NCBI RefSeq assembly: GCF_024385505.1
Contig: NZ_JANFLT010000007.1
Span: 1-64,000 of the forward strand
DNA: 64,000 bases
Source: Arthrobacter zhaoxinii
GTDB taxonomy: Bacteria; Actinomycetota; Actinomycetes; Actinomycetales; Micrococcaceae
Direction of reading: 5' to 3'
Part shown: piece after piece, positions 29,378-38,416 of the stretch
Numbering within the stretch: position 1 is the first letter of the stretch
Layout of the letters: every line of letters starts with the position of its first letter
The notes under the pieces: generated by a model
Seen by the model: only the letters and a program-made list of their open reading frames with translations
Database searches by the model: none
Told to the model about the DNA's origin: nothing
Position numbers and translations under genes: made by a program

Positions 29378-30385
29378 TCAGAGCACCGGCGTGGGCGAGG
29401 GGCCGCCGTCGAGCCAGCCGATCGGCAGGCCCAGCGCGTTGACGGACTGCGGCGTTCCGGTGGTGTCAATGCCTTCGACGGCAGCGGCATCCACTGCTGC
29501 GACGGCACGCACCGCCCCCACCCAGGCGGCTGTGTCTTCCGGTTTCCGGCCGGCGTCGACCGCCACCCAGACCTGGTCCGCGGCCAGGGCGGAAATCAGC
29601 GTCGAATGCCTGCCCATTTCGGTGCCGGATCGTCCCAGCCCGTAGGCCAGGAAGATGCTGTGGCCGGCCATCACACCGGCAGCGCGCGCGGTTGCCACTG
29701 CGCGCCGGTCCGCGGCGCGGCCCACGCCGTCGGTCTCCAGGACGCCGGCCACGCGGACGGCTGCCGCTCCCGCGCCGGACAGGTCAGCCATGGACCGGCA
29801 GACCTCCAGCGCGTCATCGCCCAGACCGACCACCATCACCAGGTCTCCGGCGCCGTCGAGGGGCGCGGGAGCCATGGGGACGTCGCTGCGCCGGGCAGGT
29901 TCCATGCCCTGGTGGATCCAGCCCGACGCTGCCTGGCTCTGTGGCAGCTGGTCGGGGACGAAAGGAGCCGGGCTCTGCGCCGGAGTGCCGGTGCTCGCGG
30001 CGAGGGTATCCATCAGTTCGGCGAACGCATGGGACCCGGTGGAGACAGCAGGCGTCACCGCCAGTGCCGGAACGTCCGGGACGAAGGGGGCGACGGGGTG
30101 CAAAGTGGATTCGGCCCGCTCCGCCTCCTCGAGCAGGGCGGAAATTCCGGCACTGCCGGGCACGGTCCTGCTCGGCAGGTCCGGTTCCACGGGTGCACGA
30201 CGCCGGCCGCTGGGCGGCAGCTCCACGGTCACCTCATAGTGCTGGCGGGACAGGAAACCGCCGATCCCGCCCACGGTCACCTTTTCCGCGGCAACAATCC
30301 GCGCCCGGGGGCCGTGTTCGGCCAATACCTGGGCTTTCAGGACGTCAAGCGACGGCCCCTCAAGCTGAAATCGTCTCGGTTCCAC
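29378..30385 (-). CDS. FlhF-position protein lacking a P-loop
   Basis: This 335-residue protein follows flhA, where flhF sits in many flagellar clusters. Residues 1-55 resemble the FlhF basic N-terminus (LDVLKAQVLAEHGPRARIVAAEKV), a Pro/Ala-rich linker follows, and the C-terminal half from about 180 (DLVMVVGLGDDALEVCRSM) aligns in outline with an SRP-GTPase NG domain. The Walker A GxxxxGKT is replaced by GLGDDALE, and the final IGWLDGG resembles the FlhF end. I infer a degenerate, non-GTPase FlhF relative. The GTG start overlaps flhA by 26 nt and follows GGGTGG. Confidence 0.55.
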   Translation of the reverse strand: MEPRRFQLEGPSLDVLKAQVLAEHGPRARIVAAEKVTVGGIGGFLSRQHYEVTVELPPSGRRRAPVEPDLPSRTVPGSAGISALLEEAERAESTLHPVAPFVPDVPALAVTPAVSTGSHAFAELMDTLAASTGTPAQSPAPFVPDQLPQSQAASGWIHQGMEPARRSDVPMAPAPLDGAGDLVMVVGLGDDALEVCRSMADLSGAGAAAVRVAGVLETDGVGRAADRRAVATARAAGVMAGHSIFLAYGLGRSGTEMGRHSTLISALAADQVWVAVDAGRKPEDTAAWVGAVRAVAAVDAAAVEGIDTTGTPQSVNALGLPIGWLDGGPSPTPVL

Positions 30386-32417
30386 GTACCACCCCTACAG
30401 TCTCGATACCGACATTACCCGCTGTGGCCTCCTGGTAGGACAGCACCGGCAGGCCGCCGGTCTGCGCGGAGACCAGCCGCCGAATCGCCGGGCGCAGGGC
30501 CGGAGCACAGACCAGCACCGCGTTGTATCCGGCGTTTTCGGCCGCAGCCACGGCGTTCTTCAGCGATGCCAGCACGGTTTCCACCCGTGCCGGATCAAGC
30601 AGGATCTGGCTGCCCTGGTCCGAGGGCCGCAGCGCTTCGAGCATGGACTGCTCCAGCGCCGGGTCGATCATGATGACGCGCAGCACCCCGTCGGCAATAT
30701 ACTGGGCTGCCAGCGCGGGGCCGAGGGCGGTCCTCGCGGTTTCGATCAGTCCCTCCGGGTCCGGGGAGACCTTGGCCCGCAGCAGCAGCGACTCATAGAT
30801 CCGGGGCAGGTCATTGATGGGGATCTGTTCCGCCAGCAGTCCCTGGAGCACACGCTGCACCTCGGCGAGCGAGAGCACGTTGGGAACGAGTTCTTCCACG
30901 GCGGACGGGTTGACCAGCTTGACTCCCTCGGTCAGCACCCGGACGTCCTCACGGGTGAGCAGACGGGCAGCGTTGGCGCTGATCACCGCGGAAAGATGCG
31001 TCACCAGGACCGAGACCCGGTCAATTACGGTGGCTCCGGACATTTCCGCCGCGTGCTGCATTTCCGCCGGGACCCATTTGCCGGCCAGCCCGAATACCGG
31101 CTCCACAGTGGCGGTTCCGGGCAGCCCTTCCAGATAGTCGCCCAGGGCCAGGATCTTGCCCGCCGGGGCATCCCCCCGTCCGGCCTCCACGCCGGCTATC
31201 CGGATGACATAGGTGGACGGCGGCAGGTCCACACTGTCGCGGGTGCGGACCGGAGGCACCACAATGCCCAGATCCATGGCGATCTTGCGCCGCAGTGCGC
31301 GGACCCGGGCGAGGAGGTCGTCGGATCCGCCGGTGACGATGTCCACCAGGTCCGGTGCCAGCAGGATTTCCAGTGCGTGGACGCGCATCTGTTCAATCAG
31401 GTCTTCCGTGGTCTCGGAGCTGGCGGGTGCATCCAGTGCCGCCTGTGCCGAGTCCTTCTCTGCCTGGTCGGACGCTTCCTTCGTCTTGATCCGCTGGGAA
31501 ATGAAGAGCAGCAGGGCACCGATGATGATGAAATAAAGTGCTGGCATGCCCGGAATCAGCGCCATCACGATGGCCGCGCCGCCTGCGATCATCAGGGCGT
31601 TCCGGGACTGGCCCAGCTGCGCGCCGGCTGTGGAGCCCATGTCCGCCTCGGCATTGGACCGGGTGACGATCATGCCGGTGGAGACGGCCATCAGCAGGGC
31701 GGGGATCTGCGTGACCAGGCCGTCGCCGATGGTCAGCAGGCTGTAGGTGCTCACCGCTTCGCCGGCGCTCATGCCGCGCTGGATCATGCCGATGGCGATG
31801 CCGCCGATGAGGTTGATGATGATAATGATCAGGCCGGCAATAGCGTCACCCTTGACGAACTTCGAGGCACCGTCCATGGCGCCGTAGAAGTCCGCTTCCG
31901 CTGACACTTCGGCCCGGCGTTCCCGGGCCTGGGTATCGGTGATCAGGCCTGCGTTTAGGTCTGCGTCAATAGCCATCTGCTTGCCCGGCATGGCGTCCAG
32001 GGTGAACCGCGCACCCACTTCAGCTACGCGCTCGGCGCCCTTGGTCACCACCACGAACTGGATGACCACCAGGATCAGGAAGATCACCGCGCCGATGATC
32101 AGCGAACCGCCCACGGCCACGTGCCCGAAGGCTTCAATCACCTGGCCTGCGTACCCCTCCCCCAGTACCAACCGGGTGGAGGCCACGTTCAGGCCCAGCC
32201 GGAACAGGGTGGCCACCAGCAGCAGGGACGGGAACACGGAGAAGTCCAGCGGCTTGCGTACGAACATGGTGGTCAGCAGGATCACCAGGGCCAGCAGGAT
32301 GTTGATGATGATCAGCACGTCCAGCAGGCCGGCGGGGATGGGCACCACCAGCAGCAGGATGATACCGATGACGCCGACGGGGACGGCAAGTTTCAGGAGG
32401 TTCCGGTTGTTCTTCAT
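30360..32417 (-). CDS. flhA: flagellar export gate protein FlhA
   Basis: This 685-residue protein has an N-terminal membrane half (eight hydrophobic segments to about residue 310), the FHIPEP-region signature around FSVFPSLLLVATLFRLGLNV, and a cytoplasmic C-terminal nonameric-ring domain from about 340. It docks substrates and chaperones for the flagellar type III export system. Its ATG overlaps the flhB stop. Confidence 0.96.
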   Translation of the reverse strand: MKNNRNLLKLAVPVGVIGIILLLVVPIPAGLLDVLIIINILLALVILLTTMFVRKPLDFSVFPSLLLVATLFRLGLNVASTRLVLGEGYAGQVIEAFGHVAVGGSLIIGAVIFLILVVIQFVVVTKGAERVAEVGARFTLDAMPGKQMAIDADLNAGLITDTQARERRAEVSAEADFYGAMDGASKFVKGDAIAGLIIIIINLIGGIAIGMIQRGMSAGEAVSTYSLLTIGDGLVTQIPALLMAVSTGMIVTRSNAEADMGSTAGAQLGQSRNALMIAGGAAIVMALIPGMPALYFIIIGALLLFISQRIKTKEASDQAEKDSAQAALDAPASSETTEDLIEQMRVHALEILLAPDLVDIVTGGSDDLLARVRALRRKIAMDLGIVVPPVRTRDSVDLPPSTYVIRIAGVEAGRGDAPAGKILALGDYLEGLPGTATVEPVFGLAGKWVPAEMQHAAEMSGATVIDRVSVLVTHLSAVISANAARLLTREDVRVLTEGVKLVNPSAVEELVPNVLSLAEVQRVLQGLLAEQIPINDLPRIYESLLLRAKVSPDPEGLIETARTALGPALAAQYIADGVLRVIMIDPALEQSMLEALRPSDQGSQILLDPARVETVLASLKNAVAAAENAGYNAVLVCAPALRPAIRRLVSAQTGGLPVLSYQEATAGNVGIETVGVVRGTETISA

Positions 32418-33541
32418 GACGCGGCCTTACGGTGTTGTGGGGTGGTTCCGGGTTCGGGCGGTGCGGGCGCCATGGTGTGCATGCCCCGGGCGGCGCCGCG
32501 CCGCTTCAGGGCCATAACGAAGGCCAGGACGCGGGCGACGGCGTTGTAGAGTTCGACGGGAATTTCGGAGTTCAGTTCACAGGCGCTGTGCAGGGCACGG
32601 GCCAGCGGGATGTCGGAGACCATGGGAACGCCCTGCTTTTCGGCCTCCTGGCGGATCCGGGTGGCAATGTTGTCCGCCCCCTTGGCCACGACCCGCGGCG
32701 CGGACTTGCCCGGCTCGTATTTCAGGGCGACGGCCACGTGCGTGGGGTTCACGAGGACGACGTCGGCATCCGCCACGGCGGCGATCATCCTGTTCCGGCT
32801 CATGGCCAGCTGCCGGGACCGGCGCTGGGACTTGATCATCGGGTCGCCGTCGCTGTTCTTGTTTTCGTCCTTGACTTCCTTTTTGCTCATGCGCGTCCGT
32901 TTCCGGTTGCGCTTCATAACCACCATGATGTCCGCCGCGGCGAGGATCAGGCCTGCAGCGACGGCGGCCTGCAGCAGGGATACGGTGCCGCCTGTTGCCG
33001 CTTCCAGGACGGCCGAGACCGGCAGCCCGCCGGCAGCCATCAACACGGGCATCAGCTGCTGGATCACTGCGTACAGGACCAGGCCCACCACTGCCGTCTT
33101 GAGCAGGGACTTAGCGCCGTTCCACAGGGCCTGGGTGCCGAAGACGCGTTTGACACCGGCGACCAGGTTGAACTGTTCGAACTTGCCCTTGAATTTCTTC
33201 ATGTGAACCCCGCCCTGGACCGCGGCGGTGAGCAGGACGGCGGCCGCAACCACCCCCAGCAGCGGACCCAGGATGAAGGCCAGGGTGCCCAGGCCCTCGT
33301 CCATCTGGGCCAGGGCCAGCTCGGGGTCAGGGTTCGCAATGGTGGTGGCGACGCCGGCCAGGATCTCCCCGCCGGCCTCGGAACCGCGAGAGATGGTCAC
33401 CGGCATCATGAGGGCGGCGGCGCCCACTCCCACCCAGGCAGTGAGGTCCTCCGAGCGGGAGAGCTGGCCTTTGGACCGGACTTCCTTCATCCGTTTGTCG
33501 GTGGCCTGCTCGGTCTTTTCCCCCGAGTCCTGTTCCGGCAT
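32414..33541 (-). CDS. flhB: flagellar export specificity switch FlhB
   Basis: This 375-residue protein has four membrane segments and a cytoplasmic tail with the self-cleavage motif NPTH (265-268), followed by VAVALKY. It switches export from hook to filament substrates together with FliK. It overlaps flhA (ATGA) and abuts fliR. Confidence 0.96.
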   Translation of the reverse strand: MPEQDSGEKTEQATDKRMKEVRSKGQLSRSEDLTAWVGVGAAALMMPVTISRGSEAGGEILAGVATTIANPDPELALAQMDEGLGTLAFILGPLLGVVAAAVLLTAAVQGGVHMKKFKGKFEQFNLVAGVKRVFGTQALWNGAKSLLKTAVVGLVLYAVIQQLMPVLMAAGGLPVSAVLEAATGGTVSLLQAAVAAGLILAAADIMVVMKRNRKRTRMSKKEVKDENKNSDGDPMIKSQRRSRQLAMSRNRMIAAVADADVVLVNPTHVAVALKYEPGKSAPRVVAKGADNIATRIRQEAEKQGVPMVSDIPLARALHSACELNSEIPVELYNAVARVLAFVMALKRRGAARGMHTMAPAPPEPGTTPQHRKAAS

Positions 33542-34300
33542 CTATCCCACCCCCGTCAGGGCGCGCTCGATGGTGGAGACCAGCCCGGACACAATGCGGG
33601 GCAGGGCCAGGAAGACCATGGAGGCCAGGGACAGAGTCAGCAGGATCTTCAGCGGGAAGCCGAGGGCGAAAGCATTCAGGGCCGGGGCCACCCGGGTGAG
33701 CAGGCCCAGCCCGGCGTCGGCCAGGAACAGGACCACCAACAGCGGACCGGCAATCTGCACCGAGGCCAGGAACATCTGCGACACGGCGGCGGTCAATGCT
33801 GCCACGGGTTCACCCAGATCCAGGCCGCCGGTCAGCGGCAGCGCCGTGAAGCTGCGCAGCAGCCCGCCGATGATCAGCTGGTACCCGTCCGAGGCGAAGA
33901 GCAGTGCCAGTGCGGTGATCTGGAAAACGCGCGTGAACTGGGCGCCGTTGACCATGGACTGCGGGTCGAAGGCCTGGGCCAGCTGGAAGCCGCCGAAGGT
34001 ATCAATCAGGTTGCCGGCAGACTGCACGGCCGAGAACACCACCAGCACCAGGAACCCCAGCACCAGGCCGACCAGCAGTTCCATCACGACGGCCATAAAG
34101 AACGCCCCGGTGCCCAGGGCACTGTATCCCTCGCTCACCTGCGGGGCTATGGCCAGCCCCAGACCGAGCCCCAGCATGACTTTGATCCGGGCCGGGAAGG
34201 CATTGTAGGAGAACGGCGGTGCAATGATCAGGAAGGCCACCATCCGGACCGAGGCCAGCAGGAACGCCTCGATCCAGTCCTGGTCAAGGGTGATGTTCAT
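33542..34300 (-). CDS. fliR: flagellar export protein FliR
   Basis: This 252-residue polytopic protein is part of the FliPQR export gate. It has the conserved central region VLGFLVLVVFSAVQSAGNLIDT. The fliO-P-Q-R-flhB-flhA order is tightly packed with no gaps. Confidence 0.95.
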   Translation of the reverse strand: MNITLDQDWIEAFLLASVRMVAFLIIAPPFSYNAFPARIKVMLGLGLGLAIAPQVSEGYSALGTGAFFMAVVMELLVGLVLGFLVLVVFSAVQSAGNLIDTFGGFQLAQAFDPQSMVNGAQFTRVFQITALALLFASDGYQLIIGGLLRSFTALPLTGGLDLGEPVAALTAAVSQMFLASVQIAGPLLVVLFLADAGLGLLTRVAPALNAFALGFPLKILLTLSLASMVFLALPRIVSGLVSTIERALTGVG

Positions 34301-34576
34301 CTAGCCTCCGCCGAGCAGCGACGGGATCCTCTGGAACATCTCGTGAGTGAAGGACACCATTTCCGCAATCATCCAGTGTCCGCAGACCAGCAGGGCGAGG
34401 CCCACGGCGATGGCCTTGGGCACGAAGGAAAGCGTGACTTCCTGGATCTGGGTGATGGACTGCAGCAACGAGATGGCAAACCCCACCACCAGCGCCGTGA
34501 TCAGCACCGGTGCCGAAAGCTTGGCGGCGACCCACAGTCCCTGCGTGGCGATGTCCAGGACGGCGTTTGTATCCAC
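34301..34576 (-). CDS. fliQ: flagellar export protein FliQ
   Basis: This 91-residue protein has two transmembrane helices and the motif GFAISLLQSITQIQEVTL. It belongs to the FliPQR gate and shares one base with fliP's end. Confidence 0.95.
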   Translation of the reverse strand: MDTNAVLDIATQGLWVAAKLSAPVLITALVVGFAISLLQSITQIQEVTLSFVPKAIAVGLALLVCGHWMIAEMVSFTHEMFQRIPSLLGGG

Positions 34577-35427
34577 TAGGTGCCGCCCTGATAGCTGTTG
34601 ACCAGCGAGGTAATGATCAATCCCCAGCCGTCCACGAGGATGAACAGCAGGATCTTGAACGGCAGCGAGATCATCACGGGCGGGAGCATCATCATGCCCA
34701 TGGACATCAGGGCGGCGGAGACCACCAGGTCAATGACCAGGAACGGGATGAAAATGACGAAACCGATGATGAACGCTGCCCGCAGTTCGGAGATCATAAA
34801 CGCCGGGATCAGCGTGGTCAGCGGAACGGACTCGGGGCTTTCAGGGTTCTCCTGCCCGGCCGCGCGGGTCATCAGCGCAATGTCCTCTTCGCGGGTATGG
34901 GCGAGCATGAACTGCTGCAGCGGCCCGGTCCCGGTATCGATGGCAGCGTCGAAGTTGATGTCGCCGTCGAGATAGGGCTGCACGGCGATGCTGTTAATCT
35001 CGCTGATCACCGGCGCCATGATGAACAGGGAGAGGAACAGTGCCAGCCCGGCCAGCACCTGGTTGGGCGGGATTGACGGCAGCGACAGTGCGTTGCGGGT
35101 CATGGCCAGCACCACGAAGATCTTGGTGAAGGAGCTGAGCATCAGCAGCAGCGACGGCGCCACGGAAAGCAGGGTGATGCCGATCAGGGTGGTCACCGCG
35201 GTGGAGGGCGAGCCGTCCTGGCCGTTGATATCGATGCTCACCCCGCCGCCGTCGTCGGGCTCAGTGGGTGCGGTCGGGTCAGCGGGCGCCGACGGAGCCG
35301 GCGGATCGAAGGTGGTGGCGTGCCCGGCGGCCGCCCCCAGCAGGAGCAGCGCGGCGACGGCGAAGAGCAGGGCGGCGGCCAGCGTGAGGGCGTGCCTGGC
35401 CCGGCCCGCATTGACGGCGGCGCTCAC
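34576..35427 (-). CDS. fliP: flagellar export protein FliP
   Basis: This 283-residue protein has a cleavable-looking N-terminal signal segment, a Pro/Ala/Asp-rich stretch (about 40-70) longer than in proteobacteria, then the FliP core (FTKIFVVLAMTRNALSLPSI, SELRAAFIIGFVIFIPFLVI). It starts GTG in overlap with the fliO stop. Confidence 0.95.
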   Translation of the reverse strand: MSAAVNAGRARHALTLAAALLFAVAALLLLGAAAGHATTFDPPAPSAPADPTAPTEPDDGGGVSIDINGQDGSPSTAVTTLIGITLLSVAPSLLLMLSSFTKIFVVLAMTRNALSLPSIPPNQVLAGLALFLSLFIMAPVISEINSIAVQPYLDGDINFDAAIDTGTGPLQQFMLAHTREEDIALMTRAAGQENPESPESVPLTTLIPAFMISELRAAFIIGFVIFIPFLVIDLVVSAALMSMGMMMLPPVMISLPFKILLFILVDGWGLIITSLVNSYQGGT

Positions 35428-35927
35428 CCTTTGCGTCCCCGGCGCAGGGCGGTGCCGGCCTGGCGCCAGGTCTCGGGGGCGAGGATGGAGCCGGCCAGGG
35501 CAGACTTGGCGGGTACCGGCGCCATGGGCCCAAGGGCGTGCGCTCCGCGCCCGGAGCGGCGCGGCGGCAGCCCGGAGGAGGAGTCGACGGCGCCGGACGG
35601 GTAGGGGCGCCCTGCCTCGGCGGCTTTCAGCGAGGCGGCAAAAGCGGCATCGGAGGCGGCATCCGGGGAGGATTCCGCCGGAATCTCCGTGGCGTGCAGC
35701 AGGTTCACCGATCCTTCGGCCACCCCGAGCAGGAGCCGCTTCCCGTCGGTTTCCACCATGACCAGGGAGGTCTTGGGGGTCAACGGCTGGCGGCTGACCA
35801 CGCGCACGGGCTGGTTCGTACCGGCGGACCCGATGGTGCGGCTAAACCGGCGCTGCAGGAACCACAGGAGTCCGAGCACGGCGCCGAGCGAAACCAGGAC
35901 ACGGAGTCCCAGAAACAGGGTGTCCAC
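35424..35927 (-). CDS. fliO: flagellar biosynthesis protein FliO
   Basis: This 167-residue protein has one N-terminal membrane helix (about 5-25) then the FliO beta domain (VRVVSRQPLTPKTSLVMVETDGKRLLLGV), which assists FliP assembly. A divergent Ser/Pro/Arg-rich tail follows. It overlaps both neighbours. Confidence 0.88.
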   Translation of the reverse strand: MDTLFLGLRVLVSLGAVLGLLWFLQRRFSRTIGSAGTNQPVRVVSRQPLTPKTSLVMVETDGKRLLLGVAEGSVNLLHATEIPAESSPDAASDAAFAASLKAAEAGRPYPSGAVDSSSGLPPRRSGRGAHALGPMAPVPAKSALAGSILAPETWRQAGTALRRGRKG

Positions 35928-36628
35928 TAATTGAGCCCCTCGACCACGTCCAGGATCTTCGTGATCCGTACGGCGTAGTCCTGGTCAATGACCACAACTT
36001 CGCCGTTGGCGATCAGCCGTCCGTTCAGCAGGATGTCGGCGGGCGCACCGGCGGAGCGGTCCAGCTCCACCACGCGGCCGGGTTCGAGATTCAGGACGTC
36101 GCGCACGGACATGCGGGTGTGCCCGATCTCGACCGTCAGTGCCATTTCGATGTTGTTGATGCGGCCCATCTTGCCGATGATCGAAGGATCGCCGGTCCCG
36201 CCCGGGGTGCCCGGGGTGTCCCGCAGCCGAATGGCAAACCACCCGGCGGTGCCTTCCGGGGAGCGCAGTTCGAAGACGACGCTGTCCGGGTCCGCAAAGA
36301 GGGCGGAGGCGTCCTCGGTGCGGGCCTCGCCAAGCACGCCGACACCCAGCGTGGCGCTGGCAGCTTCGAGCGAGGGACGCAGCACATCAGCCGCCGAGAC
36401 GAGCGCCGAGTCGGTGCCGGCGACGTCGGCCAGCGGTGAGGAGCTGTCCAGGACCAGGGCCAGGTCCGCCGATTCGGTGCCTACGAAGGATGCGGTGACT
36501 GCCGTGGCCGTGTGCGACGCCGGCACTCCTGCTCCGGTGTGCGGGATCGGTTCCAGGACAAGGGGCGTGGGCAGGCCGCGCACCAGTGCGGAAACGGCGT
36601 CGGCGTGCAGGCTGTGGGGGCTGGACAT
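35927..36628 (-). CDS. fliN: flagellar switch protein FliN (extended, FliY-like)
   Basis: The last 80 residues are the SpoA/FliN domain (MALTVEIGHTRMSVRDVLNL, IANGEVVVIDQDYAVRITKI) that forms the base of the C ring. At 233 residues it is much longer than a simple FliN: the first 150 residues look like a CheC/FliY-type domain, without a visible CheC phosphatase motif. This domain may supply a signalling contact that FliM lacks here. Confidence 0.9.
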   Translation of the reverse strand: MSSPHSLHADAVSALVRGLPTPLVLEPIPHTGAGVPASHTATAVTASFVGTESADLALVLDSSSPLADVAGTDSALVSAADVLRPSLEAASATLGVGVLGEARTEDASALFADPDSVVFELRSPEGTAGWFAIRLRDTPGTPGGTGDPSIIGKMGRINNIEMALTVEIGHTRMSVRDVLNLEPGRVVELDRSAGAPADILLNGRLIANGEVVVIDQDYAVRITKILDVVEGLN

Positions 36629-36631
36629 GGG

Positions 36632-37531
36632 TTACTTCTCCTCGATATGAACGATGCTGCCGGCCAGGCGCGACCCGCTGGCTCCTACGGCTGCCTGCGC
36701 CAGCGTCTGTCCGTCAACGGTGACGTTCAGCGGGCGGTGGCGGGGGTGGCCGAGATTCAGGACATCCCCCACGGCAAGATTGAGCACCATGGCGGGTAAC
36801 ACGGTGATGGGTTCCAGCTGCAGGCAGACCTTCACGGGCACCTGTGCCAGCTGCATCCGAACCAGTTCCGCTGCCGGTGCAGTGCTGGACTGAGCGCCCA
36901 GCGGGTCCAGCCGGGGAAGGATGGCGGCGGCCGGGATGGCAATGGTGGCGGCAGCAGCACTGTCGCCCACCACCATCTCCAGACCGGCAACAATCATGGC
37001 GTCCCGGGAGGCGGCGGCCTGCGCGAACTGCGAGTTGTACTGGATCGAGGCCGGACTCAGCGGTGCGGTCATCAGGTGCCCGAGGGAGTAATGCAGGTCC
37101 TCCACGGCGTCGTCCATGATTTTGTCCAGCAGGGCCTGCTCGATATGGGTGAATTTCCGCTCCGGCGCAGACTGGGCACCGGTACCGCCAAGCATGTGCC
37201 CCACCCAGGTCAGGGCCGCGGGAATGGGGAACTGGATGACGGCTTTGGCTGAAATTCCGGCCACGTCGAACAACACCATGCAGGTGCTGTCCGGCAGCGA
37301 CCCGGCATATTCGTCGTAGCTGAGCACCTGCACCTCTTCCCTCGTTACCTGGGAGAGGACCCGAACCTTGGCGGTGAGCTGCGTTCCCCACTGGCGGGCA
37401 AAGGTTTCGAAGGCCATTTCCAGCACCCGGGTGTGTTCACGGGCAAGCGTGGTGGGGCGGCTGAAGTCATACGCCATCACGGGCTTGGCATCTTGGGGCA
37501 CAGCTAAGGAAGGTGATTCTTGGACCGTCAC
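36632..37531 (-). CDS. fliM: flagellar switch protein FliM
   Basis: This is a 299-residue C-ring protein (305 if started at GTG 37549). YDFSRPTTLAREHTRVLEMA begins the CheC-like middle domain and the SpoA domain ends the protein. The N-terminal CheY-binding peptide (LSQxEIDAL type) is absent from both possible starts. I chose GTG 37531 because a sigma-28 promoter lies across 37540-37566 and its start point would fall at about 37533. Confidence 0.9.
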   Translation of the reverse strand: MTVQESPSLAVPQDAKPVMAYDFSRPTTLAREHTRVLEMAFETFARQWGTQLTAKVRVLSQVTREEVQVLSYDEYAGSLPDSTCMVLFDVAGISAKAVIQFPIPAALTWVGHMLGGTGAQSAPERKFTHIEQALLDKIMDDAVEDLHYSLGHLMTAPLSPASIQYNSQFAQAAASRDAMIVAGLEMVVGDSAAAATIAIPAAAILPRLDPLGAQSSTAPAAELVRMQLAQVPVKVCLQLEPITVLPAMVLNLAVGDVLNLGHPRHRPLNVTVDGQTLAQAAVGASGSRLAGSIVHIEEK

Positions 37532-37539
37532 AAGGGGAA

Positions 37540-37566
37540 CTATCGGCACCCACCGCCGGCTGGTTA
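37540..37566 (-). promoter_or_regulatory. sigma-28 promoter for fliM operon
   Basis: On the minus strand TAAC (37563-37566), 15 bp, GCCGATAG (37540-37547). It matches the sites before fliC, flgB and flgN. It overlaps the alternative fliM start and would give a nearly leaderless fliM-fliN-fliO-P-Q-R-flhB-flhA transcript. Confidence 0.75.
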
Positions 37567-37600
37567 GGAGATCCGTGCCGGCAGCCGCGGCCGGCGCCGC

Positions 37601-38416
37601 TCAGGAGTCCGGCGGTCCTTCGGCGGCGATGGCGGGCATCAGTGCGCGCACGTCCTCCCGCTGTCCGGAGAGCACCACAATGTCCACCCGCCGGTTGCGT
37701 GCCAGCTCCTCCGCCGTTTTCCCCGGCGTCAGCGGACGCGATTCACCGTAGCCCACTGCCTTGATGCGTTCCTGGGTCACTCCCCCGTTGGACACCAGGT
37801 ACCGGAGGACGTTCACCGAGCGGGAGGAGGACAATTCCCAGTCCAGGGCGTTGTCCGCAAACTGCCGCACCTGCGCAGTGTGGCCCTCCACGGAGACTTC
37901 ATAGGTGGTGGGAGCCAGTGCCGGGCCCACGGTATCCAGCACCTGTACGGCCTGCGCCGTAAGGTCCGCCATGTCCGGATCGAAGAACATGTCGGAGCTG
38001 ACCAGACGGATGGTCAGTCCGCGCTCGTCAATCTCGAACCGGACCGCATCTTCCAGGCCCTTTTCCTGCAGCCCGGCGTAAATGGCGTCCTGCAGTTCCG
38101 TCAGGTCCTGGACCTCCTGCGCTGCCAGGGCAGCCAGTGACGCCTCCGGCTCAATGACCTCTGCGTCATCGACCTGCTCCGGGGGAACAATGACGCCCAC
38201 GGCGGTATCCACGGTGTTGGTCTCTTCGGCACCGAAGCCCGTGGCCAGTGACTCCTTCAGCTGGGAGAACTTCTTTGCATCCACCGTGGACATGGCAAAA
38301 AGCACGATGAACATGCACATCAGCACGGTGACCATATCCATGTAGGAGGCCATCCAGCGTTCGTCCGGATGCTCGTCCTCTTCATGCTGTTTGGGACGCC
38401 GGCGGCTGGTGCTCAC
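37601..38416 (-). CDS. motB: flagellar stator protein MotB
   Basis: This 271-residue protein has a basic N-terminus, one membrane helix (about 24-44) carrying the ion-binding Asp in YMDMVTVLMCMFIVL, and a C-terminal OmpA-like peptidoglycan-binding domain (VEGHTAQ, RSVNVLRYLV). The GTG start overlaps motA. Confidence 0.95.
   Translation of the reverse strand: MSTSRRRPKQHEEDEHPDERWMASYMDMVTVLMCMFIVLFAMSTVDAKKFSQLKESLATGFGAEETNTVDTAVGVIVPPEQVDDAEVIEPEASLAALAAQEVQDLTELQDAIYAGLQEKGLEDAVRFEIDERGLTIRLVSSDMFFDPDMADLTAQAVQVLDTVGPALAPTTYEVSVEGHTAQVRQFADNALDWELSSSRSVNVLRYLVSNGGVTQERIKAVGYGESRPLTPGKTAEELARNRRVDIVVLSGQREDVRALMPAIAAEGPPDS

Noticed and set aside
32432-34579. 715-codon plus-strand frame opposite flhB/fliR/fliQ
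   Set aside because: Gln/Gly/His-rich antisense artefact of membrane-protein codons.
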